Below are positions 8,405 through 16,785 of a stretch of 23,197 bases of DNA, one piece after another. The stretch is from assembly GCA_002794465.1 (NCBI GenBank), contig MTSL01000192.1, forward strand, positions 3,510-26,706. The letters run 5' to 3'. The translations under genes were made by a program, and so were the position numbers. How positions within the stretch are numbered: the stretch's first letter is position 1; every line of letters starts with the position of its first letter. Source of the stretch: Paramicrosporidium saccamoebae (lineage: Eukaryota > Rozellomycota). The notes beneath the pieces were generated by a model. It was not told the origin of the DNA and did no database searches. It was given only the letters and a program-made list of their open reading frames with translations.

Positions 8405-9641
8405 TTACAGCTTTTCAATAATCATGGCTGATGCGCCTCCACCTCCATTGCAAATAGCAACACATCCCTTTTGTCCTTTTTGCAGTTGGTGCAGCAAAGT
8501 TACCAACAACCGACAGCCGGAGGAACCGATGGGATGTCCTAAGGAAACACCCCCACCAAATGCATTAACTTTGGCTGGGTCCAGACCCAGCAACTTGATA
8601 TTTGCCAGCGCCACCACACTGAATGCCTCGTTAATTTCCCAAAGATCCACATCTCCCGTCTTCAAGCCCGCCATCTCTAGACACTTGGGTACCGCCAGTG
8701 AGGGTGCGATAGTAAAAAACTTTGGGTCACATTCGGCATCGGCCATGGCTAGGATCCGTGCCAATGGTTTAGCAGGTGTGGAGGCGTGAGCAAGAATAAC
8801 TGCCGAGGCACCATCATTGAGGGTGGATGCATTTGCAGCAGTGATCGTGCCGCTGGGACTGAACACTGGCTTCAGGGATGGGACCTTGGAAAAGTCTACT
8901 TTGTTGTATTCTTCGTCCTCGCTGACCGTCACGGTTCCCTTTCTGCCAAGATCAATGGTTACTGAAGCAATTTCAGTCTTGAAACGGCCGGAAGAGACGG
9001 CACTGCTGGCCCGCTTATACGATTCCATTGCGTAGGCATCTTGTTCTTCTCGACTAATGTTGTACTTTTGGGCAGTCTCTTCGGCACACTCTCCCATGTG
9101 GCTTTTATACTTTCCACATGTGAGGCCATCGTACAGAATGCTATCTAATACTGTTTGATTTCCATAGCCAGCACCCTTCCGCAGGGACGGCAAATAATAG
9201 GGTGCATTGCTCATGCTTTCCATTCCACCCGCCGCCACACTACCCGCCATTCCCAGCGCAATGCTTTGCGCACCCAGCATGACGGCCTTCAATCCCGATG
9301 CGCAAACCTTATTAACTGTCGTGCATATCGTCGATTCGGGAAGACCAGCAAGAAGAGCTGCCTGGCGGGCGGGAGCCTGGCCGACAGAAGCAGATAACAC
9401 ATTGCCCATGATCACTTCATCGACGGTGGGAAGAGCGGAGCGGCTGAGGGCGGATTGAATGGCCACAGAGCCCAGACGTGGCGCGGTAATGCTCGACAAG
9501 GTGCCACGAAAGGAGCCAACGGGTGTCCTTGAGGCACCTACAATAATTACATCCTACATGTTTGCGTTGCTACAAAAGAGTCGGTACTTTAAAGGTGGAA
9601 TACGACCGGTTGAAAATCATCCACTGTTGTTGCGTCAACAT
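8405..9641 (-). CDS. ACAT1: Acetyl-CoA C-acetyltransferase, mitochondrial type
   Basis: Exons 9641-9588 and 9553-8405 around a 34-nt intron give 400 residues. Exon 1 encodes a presequence (MLTQQQWMIFNRSYSTFK) that is rich in Arg/Ser/Thr and lacks acids, as for mitochondrial import. The thiolase fold follows: DVIIVGASRTPVGSF, the nucleophile Cys in NKVCASGLKA, GGMESMSNAPYYLP, NEAFSVVALA, GHPIGSSGCR and the second catalytic Cys in CNGGGGASAM. The reaction condenses two acetyl-CoA to acetoacetyl-CoA, or the reverse, in ketone/isoleucine or mevalonate metabolism; the presequence favours the mitochondrial form over the cytosolic Erg10 form. A TATATAAA sits only 18-25 bp upstream of the first ATG, so translation may really begin at the second ATG (9620, MIFNRSYST). 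It converges with CTP synthase. Confidence 0.95.
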
Positions 9642-9658
9642 GATTCGTCAACAAAGCA

Positions 9659-9666
9659 TTTATATA
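9659..9666 (-). promoter_or_regulatory. TATA box of thiolase gene
   Basis: TATATAAA read on the minus strand, 18-25 bp upstream of the first thiolase ATG and 39-46 bp upstream of the second. With the usual TATA-to-start distance of about 30 bp, the transcript would begin just past the first ATG. Confidence 0.6.
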
Positions 9667-10027
9667 TTCTCAATGTGACCAAGGGCAGACCGGAAAACTA
9701 GAAATTGTCTCCTTGATTGGGAAACGCGATACTACCGCAATAAAACTGATCGCTCTAGGTAATAGTGGAGTGGTTGATTGACCAACTAGGAAAGCAGAGC
9801 CAAGTGGATCCTCAAGCTCTATGCACTCATTGCATCAGTGTCTTGACAATACAGCTTTAGTAGCATCCCATCCGAGGCTATAGTTCCAGAGATTTATGAC
9901 ATGCAAAATAGACAGATCAATTTAATAGCCCGACTCCTAAAAGTGCTCGGAATAACAATTGTCGGATTGACGAATCAGAATTGTTCGACAGTAGAGGGGC
10001 GCTCCAGGGCAACGCTTCCTCTGCGTC

Positions 10028-10034
10028 TATAAAA
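10028..10034 (+). promoter_or_regulatory. TATA box of NC2-beta gene
   Basis: TATAAAA lies 26-32 bp before the NC2-beta ATG. At the usual spacing this puts transcription start at or within a few bases of the ATG, implying an almost leaderless mRNA. Confidence 0.65.
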
Positions 10035-10059
10035 TCGGCCTCCAGTTGCCCTATGCCCC

Positions 10060-10548
10060 ATGGAAGACGACAAAGAGCTGCTCGGAGATGAGGAACCTAC
10101 TTTGACTCCTGAAGACGACCTGTCTCTCCCCAAGGCAACTGTGTACAAACTAATAACCGAGATGCTACCAACGGGTGTCGCCTGCCCTAAGGAAACGCGT
10201 GACCTTTTAATATCTTGCTGCGTCGAGTTTATTCACCTCCTCTCTTCCGAGGCCAACGAAGTATGCGAACGGGCCAGCAGAAAGACTATTAGTCCGGAAC
10301 ATGTGATGGATGCGCTCACCAATCTGGGCTTCACGGGATATGTGGAGGAGGTTGGTGCGGCCTACGAGGAGGCCCAGAGTCAGGCCAAGGAAAAGGAAAA
10401 GGTGAGGGGAAACAAGCTGGAAAAGAGTGGGTTGACGGAGGAAGAGTTGTTAAAGCAGCAAGAAGAGCTGTTTGAGAGTGCGAGGAAAAAATATTTGGAG
10501 AGTCAAAACAGGCCACCAAGCGATTCTCCAACTATGCAAGGTAACTAA
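10060..10548 (+). CDS. NCB2: Negative cofactor 2 beta subunit (Dr1)
   Basis: Intronless, 162 residues. After an acidic 20-residue leader comes an H2B-like histone fold (about residues 22-100): DLSLPKATVYKLITEMLP, then DLLISCCVEFIHLLSSEANE and KTISPEHVMDALTNLGFTGY. Next is a charged helix and the conserved Dr1 motif LTEEELLKQQEELF. Family role: with NC2-alpha it clamps TBP on DNA and blocks TFIIA/TFIIB entry. The glutamine-rich tail of animal Dr1 is missing. The gene itself has a consensus TATA box close to the ATG, which would allow direct feedback by the TBP-NC2 complex (inference). It shares its upstream region with the thiolase. Confidence 0.95.
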   Translation: MEDDKELLGDEEPTLTPEDDLSLPKATVYKLITEMLPTGVACPKETRDLLISCCVEFIHLLSSEANEVCERASRKTISPEHVMDALTNLGFTGYVEEVGAAYEEAQSQAKEKEKVRGNKLEKSGLTEEELLKQQEELFESARKKYLESQNRPPSDSPTMQGN

Positions 10549-11047
10549 GTAAACATTTTGTTGGCATGTAGTATATAATGTGTGATGTGTGGTGCGGTTT
10601 GGTATATTGTGTGGTATAGCGTAGTGTTATTTGATATGGTGGAGCAGCCATCAAAAGAAATGATGGCGTGTAAATTAGTCATAAAGTATCAAATATCAAA
10701 CATCAAGTATCAGGGAGGGCAGTGGTTTGATTAATGAATCAGCAAGGAAATTATCATCGTTCATGAACCAGGTTCGCGATAACTAGGAAGACAATGAAGG
10801 TCAACTTTTGTATCAGATTGCTAACATTTACAAAACAGTCTCCCCCAGTGCTTGGCGGTCCCAATTCAAATAGCAACTCAATCATCCAGAATTACAACAC
10901 GCACTGCCTATATTAGATACACCACATTTGTCAAGTTCATGAACAGAGATTAACGGCCAGCTACTTTAAAACGCTTCACGCTGAATGCAGGAATCAACTC
11001 ACAGAGTATCTTTAATTATTTCCACCTTCGAATACTACTTTGCGGAA
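10549..11047. other. Gene-free gap between two convergent genes
   Basis: This 499-bp stretch lies between the stops of NC2-beta and the PP2C gene. I see no ORF, tRNA boxes or snRNA signature. The left part (10557-10640) is a TG-rich degenerate stretch built on GTGTGG/GTATA words. Near 10685-10710 a short run repeats ATCAAA/ATCAAG words four times. The rest is unremarkable. It is long for this genome, where convergent gaps are otherwise 6-203 bp, so a non-coding RNA cannot be excluded. Confidence 0.5.
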
Positions 11048-11939
11048 CTAGCAACGGAACCGGATGACCAAAACAGAAAGATTATCGTAGCTGTCATTTT
11101 TGATGGCATATTCAACTAACATTTCTGCCGCTTTCTGAGTGTCTGTCACATCCTTGATATGATCGCATGCTTCCTGATCACTGCACACATCCCATAGTCC
11201 ATCACACGCCAAGATTAGTATCGAATCCTTTGTTCGGTCAATGACAGTCTCTGTAGTGTAGGGCCTTCCCGCAATATAATCCTTCATTTCTGCATCGCCA
11301 AGGGCCCGAGTGATGGCCAGCATTCCATTCACCCGGTCGTTCAGGATGAAACCGCCAGCGTCCTTGACGCGCTGCTGCTCAATTACATCCGAACCTTTGT
11401 GATCGTAAGAAAGACGGATGGCCTTTCCTTCCCGATACAGCACGGCACGTGAATCGCCCGTATTTCCAGTGTACAGCACAGTGACATCTTGTCCGTCTCG
11501 TTGCTCGTGTCGATATAATGCCACAATTGCAGTGCAGCCAGAGAATATTCCATGTGCTGCATTAAGAAAAGAGTCTGCCTCAGCAAATGTCTGGTCCAGT
11601 ACTTCTGGAACTATCCCGCCTGGTAGGTTCTTAAGCAGTAATTCAGGGAAATGCTCGCCACACCAAGCGGCAGCGGACTTGCCGCCGTGGCCATCAAATA
11701 CGGCAAAAAATCCTTGGTCTTTGACTTCACCAAAGTCATAAAAGAAGCAATGGGCGTCCTAAAGATCAAAGCCAGCGGGGTAATACTTCCATTTTTCGAC
11801 GGCGAGGCGCATTCCGGTCTTCATGGAAGCCAAAGTAAAAGGTGCTGTGCTCGGGGGCAGTCGGAATGATGATTGCATTATCCTTACTACCTTCCTTTTC
11901 GCCTCGTCTCCGTCTAGGACGCTCAACTTCTGCTGACAT
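11048..11939 (-). CDS. PTC1: PP2C protein phosphatase, Ptc1 type
   Basis: Exons 11939-11787 and 11758-11048 around a 28-nt intron give 287 residues (yeast Ptc1 has 281). The intron sits exactly in the RRKME|DAH motif, whose Glu binds metal. Further family motifs are FFAVFDGHGGK (metal Asp73), SGCTAIVAL, YTGNTGDSRAVLYREGKAIR, DHKGSD, VNGMLAITRALGD, ILACDGLWDVCSDQEAC and the final SYDNLSVLVI. The stretches VNGMLAITRALGD and ILACDGLWDV are what one sees in yeast Ptc1, which turns off the HOG and cell-wall MAP kinases and helps organelle inheritance. It is a Mg/Mn-dependent Ser/Thr phosphatase with no membrane span or targeting signal. The N-terminal 25 residues are strongly basic (RPRRRRGEKEG). 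It is divergent from the bS21m gene, with 261 bp between starts. Confidence 0.93.
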
Positions 11940-12200
11940 TGGCAACCGATGAAGCAAGAATAACTGTCATTTATTTACGTAGATTTAAGAGCATAATCCT
12001 ATTAAGATACCCTCGTGAAATTGGGCTTTCAGTAACAATCGAAAAAGATCTGTATGATGCTTGTAGTAACGGCCAAAGAATTTGAATTTAAAAGTCTTCT
12101 CATAGTACTGGCGACCCGTTTAGTAGATGCTACAATACAATTTTTGAGGCTAGAGGTTCCTGGCCCTGGCCTTGCCTATTAGATACAACTCGCAGCTTTC

Positions 12201-12548
12201 ATGTTGATTGTTCTGAGGAGGACTTTTTTGACAAAAACACCTGCTGCACCACGCCCCAAAATTCGTACCGCCGCACCCGCAATTACACGCACCTACCGCG
12301 AAGAACTCTACGCTGGCCGGCGTATTGACCTCACCACCACTCGCACACCATTCCCTGCCGCCATGTCCCGCATCTTTGATACTATGCAATCGGAGGGAGT
12401 GGTGGCACGTGTAAAAAAGGGGCGGGAATGGACTAGACCTGGACTGGCGGCAAGTCTGGGCCGGATGCGGAGGAGACAAGCAAGGTTTAATACTATGGTC
12501 GCGGAGACGATAAACGAGATTAAAGATGTTTATCGGAGAATAAAATAA
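12201..12548 (+). CDS. Probable mitochondrial ribosomal protein bS21m
   Basis: Intronless, 115 residues and very basic. The N-terminus (MLIVLRRTFLTKTPAAPRPK) looks like a mitochondrial presequence. The C-terminal half follows the S21 layout: a helix (AAMSRIFDTMQSEGVVARVK) like the LDxALRRLxRxLxxNGI stretch, then WTRPGLAASLGRMRRRQARF, comparable to the EKPSxxRRRKxxEA stretch, and a last helix to the end. S21 sits on the small subunit platform and helps mRNA binding. The family is short and weakly conserved, so this rests on layout, charge and the presequence; another small basic mitoribosomal protein is possible. Confidence 0.6.
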   Translation: MLIVLRRTFLTKTPAAPRPKIRTAAPAITRTYREELYAGRRIDLTTTRTPFPAAMSRIFDTMQSEGVVARVKKGREWTRPGLAASLGRMRRRQARFNTMVAETINEIKDVYRRIK

Positions 12549-12751
12549 ATGGAGCTTGAGGATTTCGCGTAGCGAGTGTGGGGTGGTAGAGAATGAATAA
12601 TAACTATGGATGGGAGAAAAATCGTTTATTACTAATTTGACGCTATGCCGACGAGTCCATAAAAGATGGTTGATAACAAACAGTTCCTTGCCACCCATTT
12701 TACCTTGCATTGACACTGGTCATACTCTCATCACACAACACCATCATTGTT

Positions 12752-14054
12752 TCACAACACAAAGTGATGCTGTAGATGGAGGGGCCACCAGGACAAGCGC
12801 TGCATTTCGTTCAGACGGGATACAGTCCTATGGGTGGCAAAAACTTCTTCCTCTCCACTGGCCAGCGATGTTTTACCCTGTGAAGATTAAACAACAATAG
12901 CCAAGCCATACTAGGGCATGATTTGACAATGCAAGCTCATCGGCCAATACCCGCATGGATTCTGCAGCCGAAACGTCTTGCTTCTCAAGCTGGAACAGCT
13001 CGTCAATGGGTACCTCTGACTGTAGGATGAGCTTAATCTTATGGTCATAAAAGACATCGATCATGGTGATGAACCGTCGAGCCTCATCTCGGTGGGAGAT
13101 TGTCAATTTTGGCACATCTGTGATAATAATGACGGGAAAGGCATCGGCTATGCAAAGATAGTCGGCGGCGGACATGGGACGACTACAAAGTTCCTCAAAA
13201 GTAAACTTTGCAACGTCTCCGCGACACGCTGCTACATGGATCGGCCTGCCGTGGGTATAAATTGTCCTTGGCCCCACTACAAAGATTAGATCAAGACTTG
13301 CCGAGAGCATACTCTTCTCTCCCTCACACAGTGATGCGAGAAGCTCATTTATGCCCTCACTAGTCTCGTCATTTATTGGGGCGTAGAATAAGCTGTTGCC
13401 CTTCCTCCTTCTCCGATAGTCCTGTTGGCCCGTCAAATTGACAACGTCCAGCCTTTTCTCCAATAACTCAATACACGGCACAAATGCCGCCCTCTGTATG
13501 CCATTCAAATAAAGCTCCTTTGGAGGGCGATTCGAAGTCAGCAGGAGATACATTCCTCGATCCATCAGACCGCGCAACAGATTTCGCCAGAGCATTGCAT
13601 CAGCCACATCAACGACCTGAAATTCGTCCAGGCAAAGAAGTTTTGTTTCGGCCGCAAGGTGATTGGCAACAGTGCGGACTGGATCCTTTTCCGACTTGAG
13701 CTTATGCAATCCTACGCAATGAAAATTGGAATCTCAGCCGATACGGGCGTGGACATTTAGCATGAACGAGTTATAATGAGTACGACGTTTCAACGGGACG
13801 TTGCAGTGAGAAAAGAACAAGTCCATCAACATAGTCTTTCCGCTCCCCACACCTCCATACAGATACATTCCCATGAGCTGCTCTTGATGTTTTTGGAAGA
13901 AACGGTGCCAGAGCCGCACACTGGATTCAGCCGGTTGGGTCTGACTGATTATGTTACAGAGTGCTTGCAGTTTTTCAACTACCTGTACTTGTCCTTGGTC
14001 GCATTTGATTAGTCCGCTCTTCACTATTGACTCGTATTTAGAAAGTAGCGTCAT
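12752..14054 (-). CDS. AFG1: AFG1/LACE1 family mitochondrial AAA ATPase
   Basis: Exons 14054-13745, 13711-12912 and 12877-12752 around introns of 33 and 34 nt give 411 residues. Motifs in order: YESIVKSGLIKCDQGQVQVV (family N-terminus), Walker A YLYGGVGSGKTMLMD, the splice junction MLNVHAR|LHKLKSEKDP, Walker B LLCLDEFQVVDVADA, sensor TSNRPPKELYLNGIQR, and, only after the last splice, the C-terminal signature EEEVFATHRTVSRLNEMQ. Without that splice the C-terminus would be wrong. Family role: inner-membrane ATPase needed for degrading or assembling respiratory-chain subunits. The protein lacks an obvious presequence if started at 14054. The frame stays open to an ATG at 14177 and would add a basic segment, but that ATG lies in the tRNA-Tyr intron on the other strand. 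Yeast Afg1 has 509 residues, so an upstream piece may be missing. Confidence 0.93.
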
Positions 14055-14125
14055 GTGCAAATCTTTATGACAACTTGTATTTTTGATCAGAATCTTTACA
14101 GAAATTTTAATACGCTCACCCACAG

Positions 14126-14211
14126 CTCGGGATAGCTCAGCTGGTAGAGCGGAGGACTGTAGTGTGTTCGCAGCCATCCTTAGGTCGCTGGTTCAATTCC
14201 GGCTCCCGAGA
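14126..14211 (+). tRNA. tRNA-Tyr (GTA) with 13-nt intron
   Basis: A full cloverleaf is visible. The 7-bp acceptor stem is CTCGGGA/TCCCGAG with discriminator A14211. The D arm is GCTC-AGCTGGTA-GAGC (A box TAGCTCAGCTGG). The anticodon stem GAGGA/TCCTT encloses anticodon GTA (14159-14161). The T arm is GCTGG-TTCAATT-CCGGC (B box GGTTCAATTCC). A 13-nt intron (14163-14175) follows G37, the canonical position; eukaryotic tRNA-Tyr genes nearly always carry an intron here. A T7 Pol III terminator (14213-14219) follows and stops one base before the convergent acetyltransferase stop codon. Confidence 0.97.
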
Positions 14212-14212
14212 A

Positions 14213-14219
14213 TTTTTTT
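14213..14219 (+). terminator. Pol III T-run terminator of tRNA-Tyr
   Basis: Seven T residues begin two bases after the acceptor stem's last paired base. The stop codon of the minus-strand acetyltransferase (14221-14223) begins one base further on. Confidence 0.85.
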
Positions 14220-14220
14220 A

Positions 14221-15430
14221 TTATGGCCAATTAAGACACTCTGGATCTAATAATGTAAACTTTTTGTTCTCAAACGGCTTCAGGAGGCCCTCGAGCACCT
14301 TGGGAGCCATATTAAGGACTTTTTGTCCACGGTACTGTCGCATCAAGCCAAGCTCGGTGAGGGTCTCGTTTATATCCTCCTCCTTGAAACCAGTCAGGAA
14401 TGAAATCTCCTTAAGAGAGGGGATGGTCCTTGACCCAGCCCTAAGTCTTGTCAACAATTCAAATGCCCAGAAGCTAGAATAGCTCAGCCTGCCAAGATCA
14501 GACAGAGGCTTTTCCGGGGACCCCGTCTTGCCCTCTCGTCTGGTGATTTCGTAGCTGAGTTGGATTAAAAATCTTCCATATCCGCGTTTCTGATATGGGG
14601 GGAGGATCATAATACAGGCCAAATTATAGTCATCCGGAGATGCCTTTTCCTTAGAAAAGTACCCAACGGGGTGCACACCGCTCTCGTCCACCTCGCAGAG
14701 CACGTAGAAGAAGAACGGCGAGACGTCATAGTAGAGGGTCTTGTGGTCCAAAAACAGCTTTGCCAAGAGACACAAATTTTGACAGTACAATTTCGCCACC
14801 TCCCCCTCGAGCTCAAAGATGGCCAGACCCTCTTTCAGATAGATCAACTTTCCCGGCGGACCCGTATATTCGCAGCGATGATAATGTGATTGATACGTGG
14901 CTTCGCTCTTCATATATTTCAGACACTTTTCACAAATGAACAACAGGTCAATGTTCTCTGAATATTCATCTGGATATGGCGAGAAATACCAGCAATCAAT
15001 GCCATAGCGTCCCAGGATAATTTTCTGAATGTTCTTCACTTTGGTCGCCTCTTCATGCTCGCGTTCCAGCTGCTCGTAGGCCGGGTCGTGAGGCAGACTA
15101 GGACGGCCACGACGACGACGCGGCTCCTCCTCAGGAAGCGACAAGTTGGCGGGGAATTTGCCCTCGGATTTCAAGGCTTCCAATTGAGAATTTGAAATGA
15201 ATCGATCTTCACCCACCCACTCATCCATCCTCTTGTCAAAGTTTTTATAATGTACATAGAATTCGCACTCTGTCCCTTTGTCTCTGACCTTGATAATCTC
15301 TGCCAAGCCTACAATTTAAATCACCCAATGAGTTACATGGAAATTCACGTCGATAATTGACCCAATGTACAGTGCCCACCTCCAGAGGCGCCTCTTCCTC
15401 CTTCTCCTCCCGCGCCCTCTTCCGTCCCAT
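14221..15430 (-). CDS. ESA1: MYST histone acetyltransferase Esa1/Tip60 (NuA4 catalytic subunit)
   Basis: Exons 15430-15337 and 15308-14221 around a 28-nt intron give 393 residues. After a basic/acidic leader (MGRKRAREEKEEEAP) comes a Tudor-knot chromo barrel split by the intron: VHWVNYRREFPC|LAEIIKV, then FYVHYKNFDKRMDEWV. The MYST domain follows with GRYGIDCWYFSPYP, a complete C2HC zinc finger (CEKC...HYHRC), the autoacetylated Lys in LFLDHKTLYYDVSPF, catalytic Cys in YNLACIMILPPYQKRGYGR (acetyl-CoA loop QKRGYG) and catalytic Glu in GSPEKPLSDLG. Chromo barrel plus MYST marks the Esa1/Tip60/MOF group; it acetylates H4 and H2A. The 3'UTR must overlap the tRNA-Tyr gene on the other strand. A TGATTGG and a TATA-like element lie 24-45 bp upstream of the ATG. 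Confidence 0.95.
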
Positions 15431-15453
15431 ACACACAGCCGCTCTCGGTTCCA

Positions 15454-15475
15454 CCAATCACGGCCCCTATAAATA
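15454..15475 (-). promoter_or_regulatory. CCAAT-type and TATA-like elements of the acetyltransferase gene
   Basis: On the coding strand of the acetyltransferase, TATTTATA (15475-15468) is followed by TGATTGG (15460-15454), 24-30 bp before the ATG. The TATA-like word is close to symmetrical, so it could also serve the divergent COQ11-like gene, though that start is about 170 bp away. Confidence 0.5.
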
Positions 15476-15643
15476 TCGTCGGCCCCTGCCGGGGAGAAAC
15501 TGTGACGCGTCTTGTTCTGTGACAGCCTCCATAAATGGGCCAGTCACTGGAAAGGACGCGGAGAGTAAGGACAGTAAGACGAGTATTGGGACACTACTGT
15601 CCCGCATGCTCCTCTTATTGCCGACAGATATAACAAAAAATAA

Positions 15644-16336
15644 ATGAAACTGCTGGTGCTTGGAGGCACTGGGTTCGTCGGACGGGCCGTTTGCAGAGAG
15701 GCGGTGCGGCGAGGCTGGAATGTCACGAGCCTAAGTAGGCGGGGTGTTCCGGAGAGTATGGATGGATTACTGGAAAAGGTTGAATGGCGGACGGGAAGTG
15801 CTCTGGACCGCAAAGTGTACCCGGAATTAATGTCAGACCGTGACTACGTGGTACATTGCATTGGGACGCTCTTCGAGTCCAATCCAGTCTACAATTTGTA
15901 CAAAAAGCAGCCCATCAACTACGAGTCTAGCTATAAAGCCCTCATCCGGGATACGCTGGAACTGGCTGTCGAGTCTGCCGCTAGTGCCAAAGTCAAGGCG
16001 TTCGGTTATGTGAGTGCCGCAAGATATGGTGCCATTGGAAAGACAGTCCTTCCTGGATACATGGAGATGAAGGGGCAGGCCGAGGAATTGCTACTGAAAC
16101 GTAACGAGTTTCGCAAAGTGATTATGCGGCCAGGATTCATGTACGGGTCAGATCGCTGGGCGACCATTCCCATGTCCCTTGGCGTCACTTTTACCTCACT
16201 ATTCACTGCGGGAATGATGCCCAAGGCGCTATGTGTAGACACGGTGGCCCGTGCGCTACTCACAGAATTAAATGATTCCGAAACGGAGAGCAGCACTATG
16301 GAAGTTTCCGACATTGCCAGAATCGGATCGCTTTAA
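15644..16336 (+). CDS. COQ11: Atypical short-chain reductase, Coq11-like
   Basis: Intronless, 230 residues. It begins MKLLVLGGTGFVGRAVC, the GxxGxxG NAD(P)-binding start of an atypical SDR, and has VVHCIGTL (strand 4), GYVSAARYG, the YxxxK motif in GYMEMKGQAEELLL, and RPGFMYGSDRW. This pattern fits the NDUFA9/Coq11 branch. Yeast Coq11 (277 residues) is a mitochondrial member of the coenzyme Q synthesis complex. No long presequence precedes the Rossmann start, so import would rely on an internal signal, or the protein may act elsewhere. An NDUFA9-like role is the main alternative. The ATG sits in an A-rich context (ACAAAAAATAAATG), and the 213 bp upstream are shared with the acetyltransferase. 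Confidence 0.72.
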   Translation: MKLLVLGGTGFVGRAVCREAVRRGWNVTSLSRRGVPESMDGLLEKVEWRTGSALDRKVYPELMSDRDYVVHCIGTLFESNPVYNLYKKQPINYESSYKALIRDTLELAVESAASAKVKAFGYVSAARYGAIGKTVLPGYMEMKGQAEELLLKRNEFRKVIMRPGFMYGSDRWATIPMSLGVTFTSLFTAGMMPKALCVDTVARALLTELNDSETESSTMEVSDIARIGSL

Positions 16337-16785
16337 TAAATAGTCACGGGGATTTTGTAATGTTCTGTAAAGCTCGGTGAGATTTGTAGTAACGGCTCAT
16401 TTAAAAGTTTGATTGCGTGGGTCATAAACATGTTGGCTTGTTGGAATCCTTGATCCGCTGATATGCTACCTCGCAGTTCCTGGCTAGTAAATACGCTCTT
16501 TTATTTACTATGCTTTTTGGAGCCCTCGATCTGTTAATAGATTCTCTCACAGTTTCAATACACTCTTCCACAGTTTCAATACACTCTTCCACAGTTTCAA
16601 TACACTCTTCCACAGTTTCAATACTCTCTCTCTCACTTTCAATACACTATCCCACACTTTCAATACACTCTCTCACAGCTTTAACGCACTCTCTTATAGC
16701 TCCAATACACCCTTTCACGTACTACATTTTATTGGAAACCTTGGACTGTAATCCACCAACCTTTACATAATTGCTTTCATCGTCA
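16337..16785. other. Non-coding gap holding a minisatellite
   Basis: These 449 bp separate the convergent COQ11-like and ATG27-like stops. The middle third is the 21-bp minisatellite listed separately. On either side I see AT-rich sequence without convincing coding signal, tRNA or snRNA motif. Confidence 0.55.
16550..16719. repeat. 21-bp minisatellite
   Basis: About eight head-to-tail units of 21 bp with consensus CAGTTTCAATACACTCTTCCA on the plus strand. Units starting at 16550, 16571 and 16592 are identical, the next begins at 16613, and later ones (to about 16719) diverge progressively, for example CACTTTCAATACACTCTCTCA. Because 21 is a multiple of three, frames stay open across it on both strands, but an in-frame TAG breaks the longest minus-strand frame. 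Confidence 0.9.

Larger units (their letters stand above)
9642..10059. promoter_or_regulatory. Divergent promoter between thiolase and NC2-beta
   Basis: This 418-bp stretch lies between two divergent start codons and holds no ORF of note and no tRNA that I can see. It has a TATA box at each end, pointing outward, and a TGATTGG (9714-9720) far from either start. It is one of the few roomy promoters in the window. Confidence 0.6.

Noticed and set aside
12150-12716. 188-residue minus-strand frame opposite the bS21m-like gene
   Set aside because: No recognisable domain and Cys/Ser-rich random composition; the plus strand has a presequence and an S21-like layout.
16422-16770. Open frames on both strands through the 21-bp minisatellite (7-residue repeats such as ECIETVE and VSIHSST)
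   Set aside because: A 21-bp period keeps any frame open; the minus frame is cut by TAG in a degenerate unit and neither flank shows coding signal.
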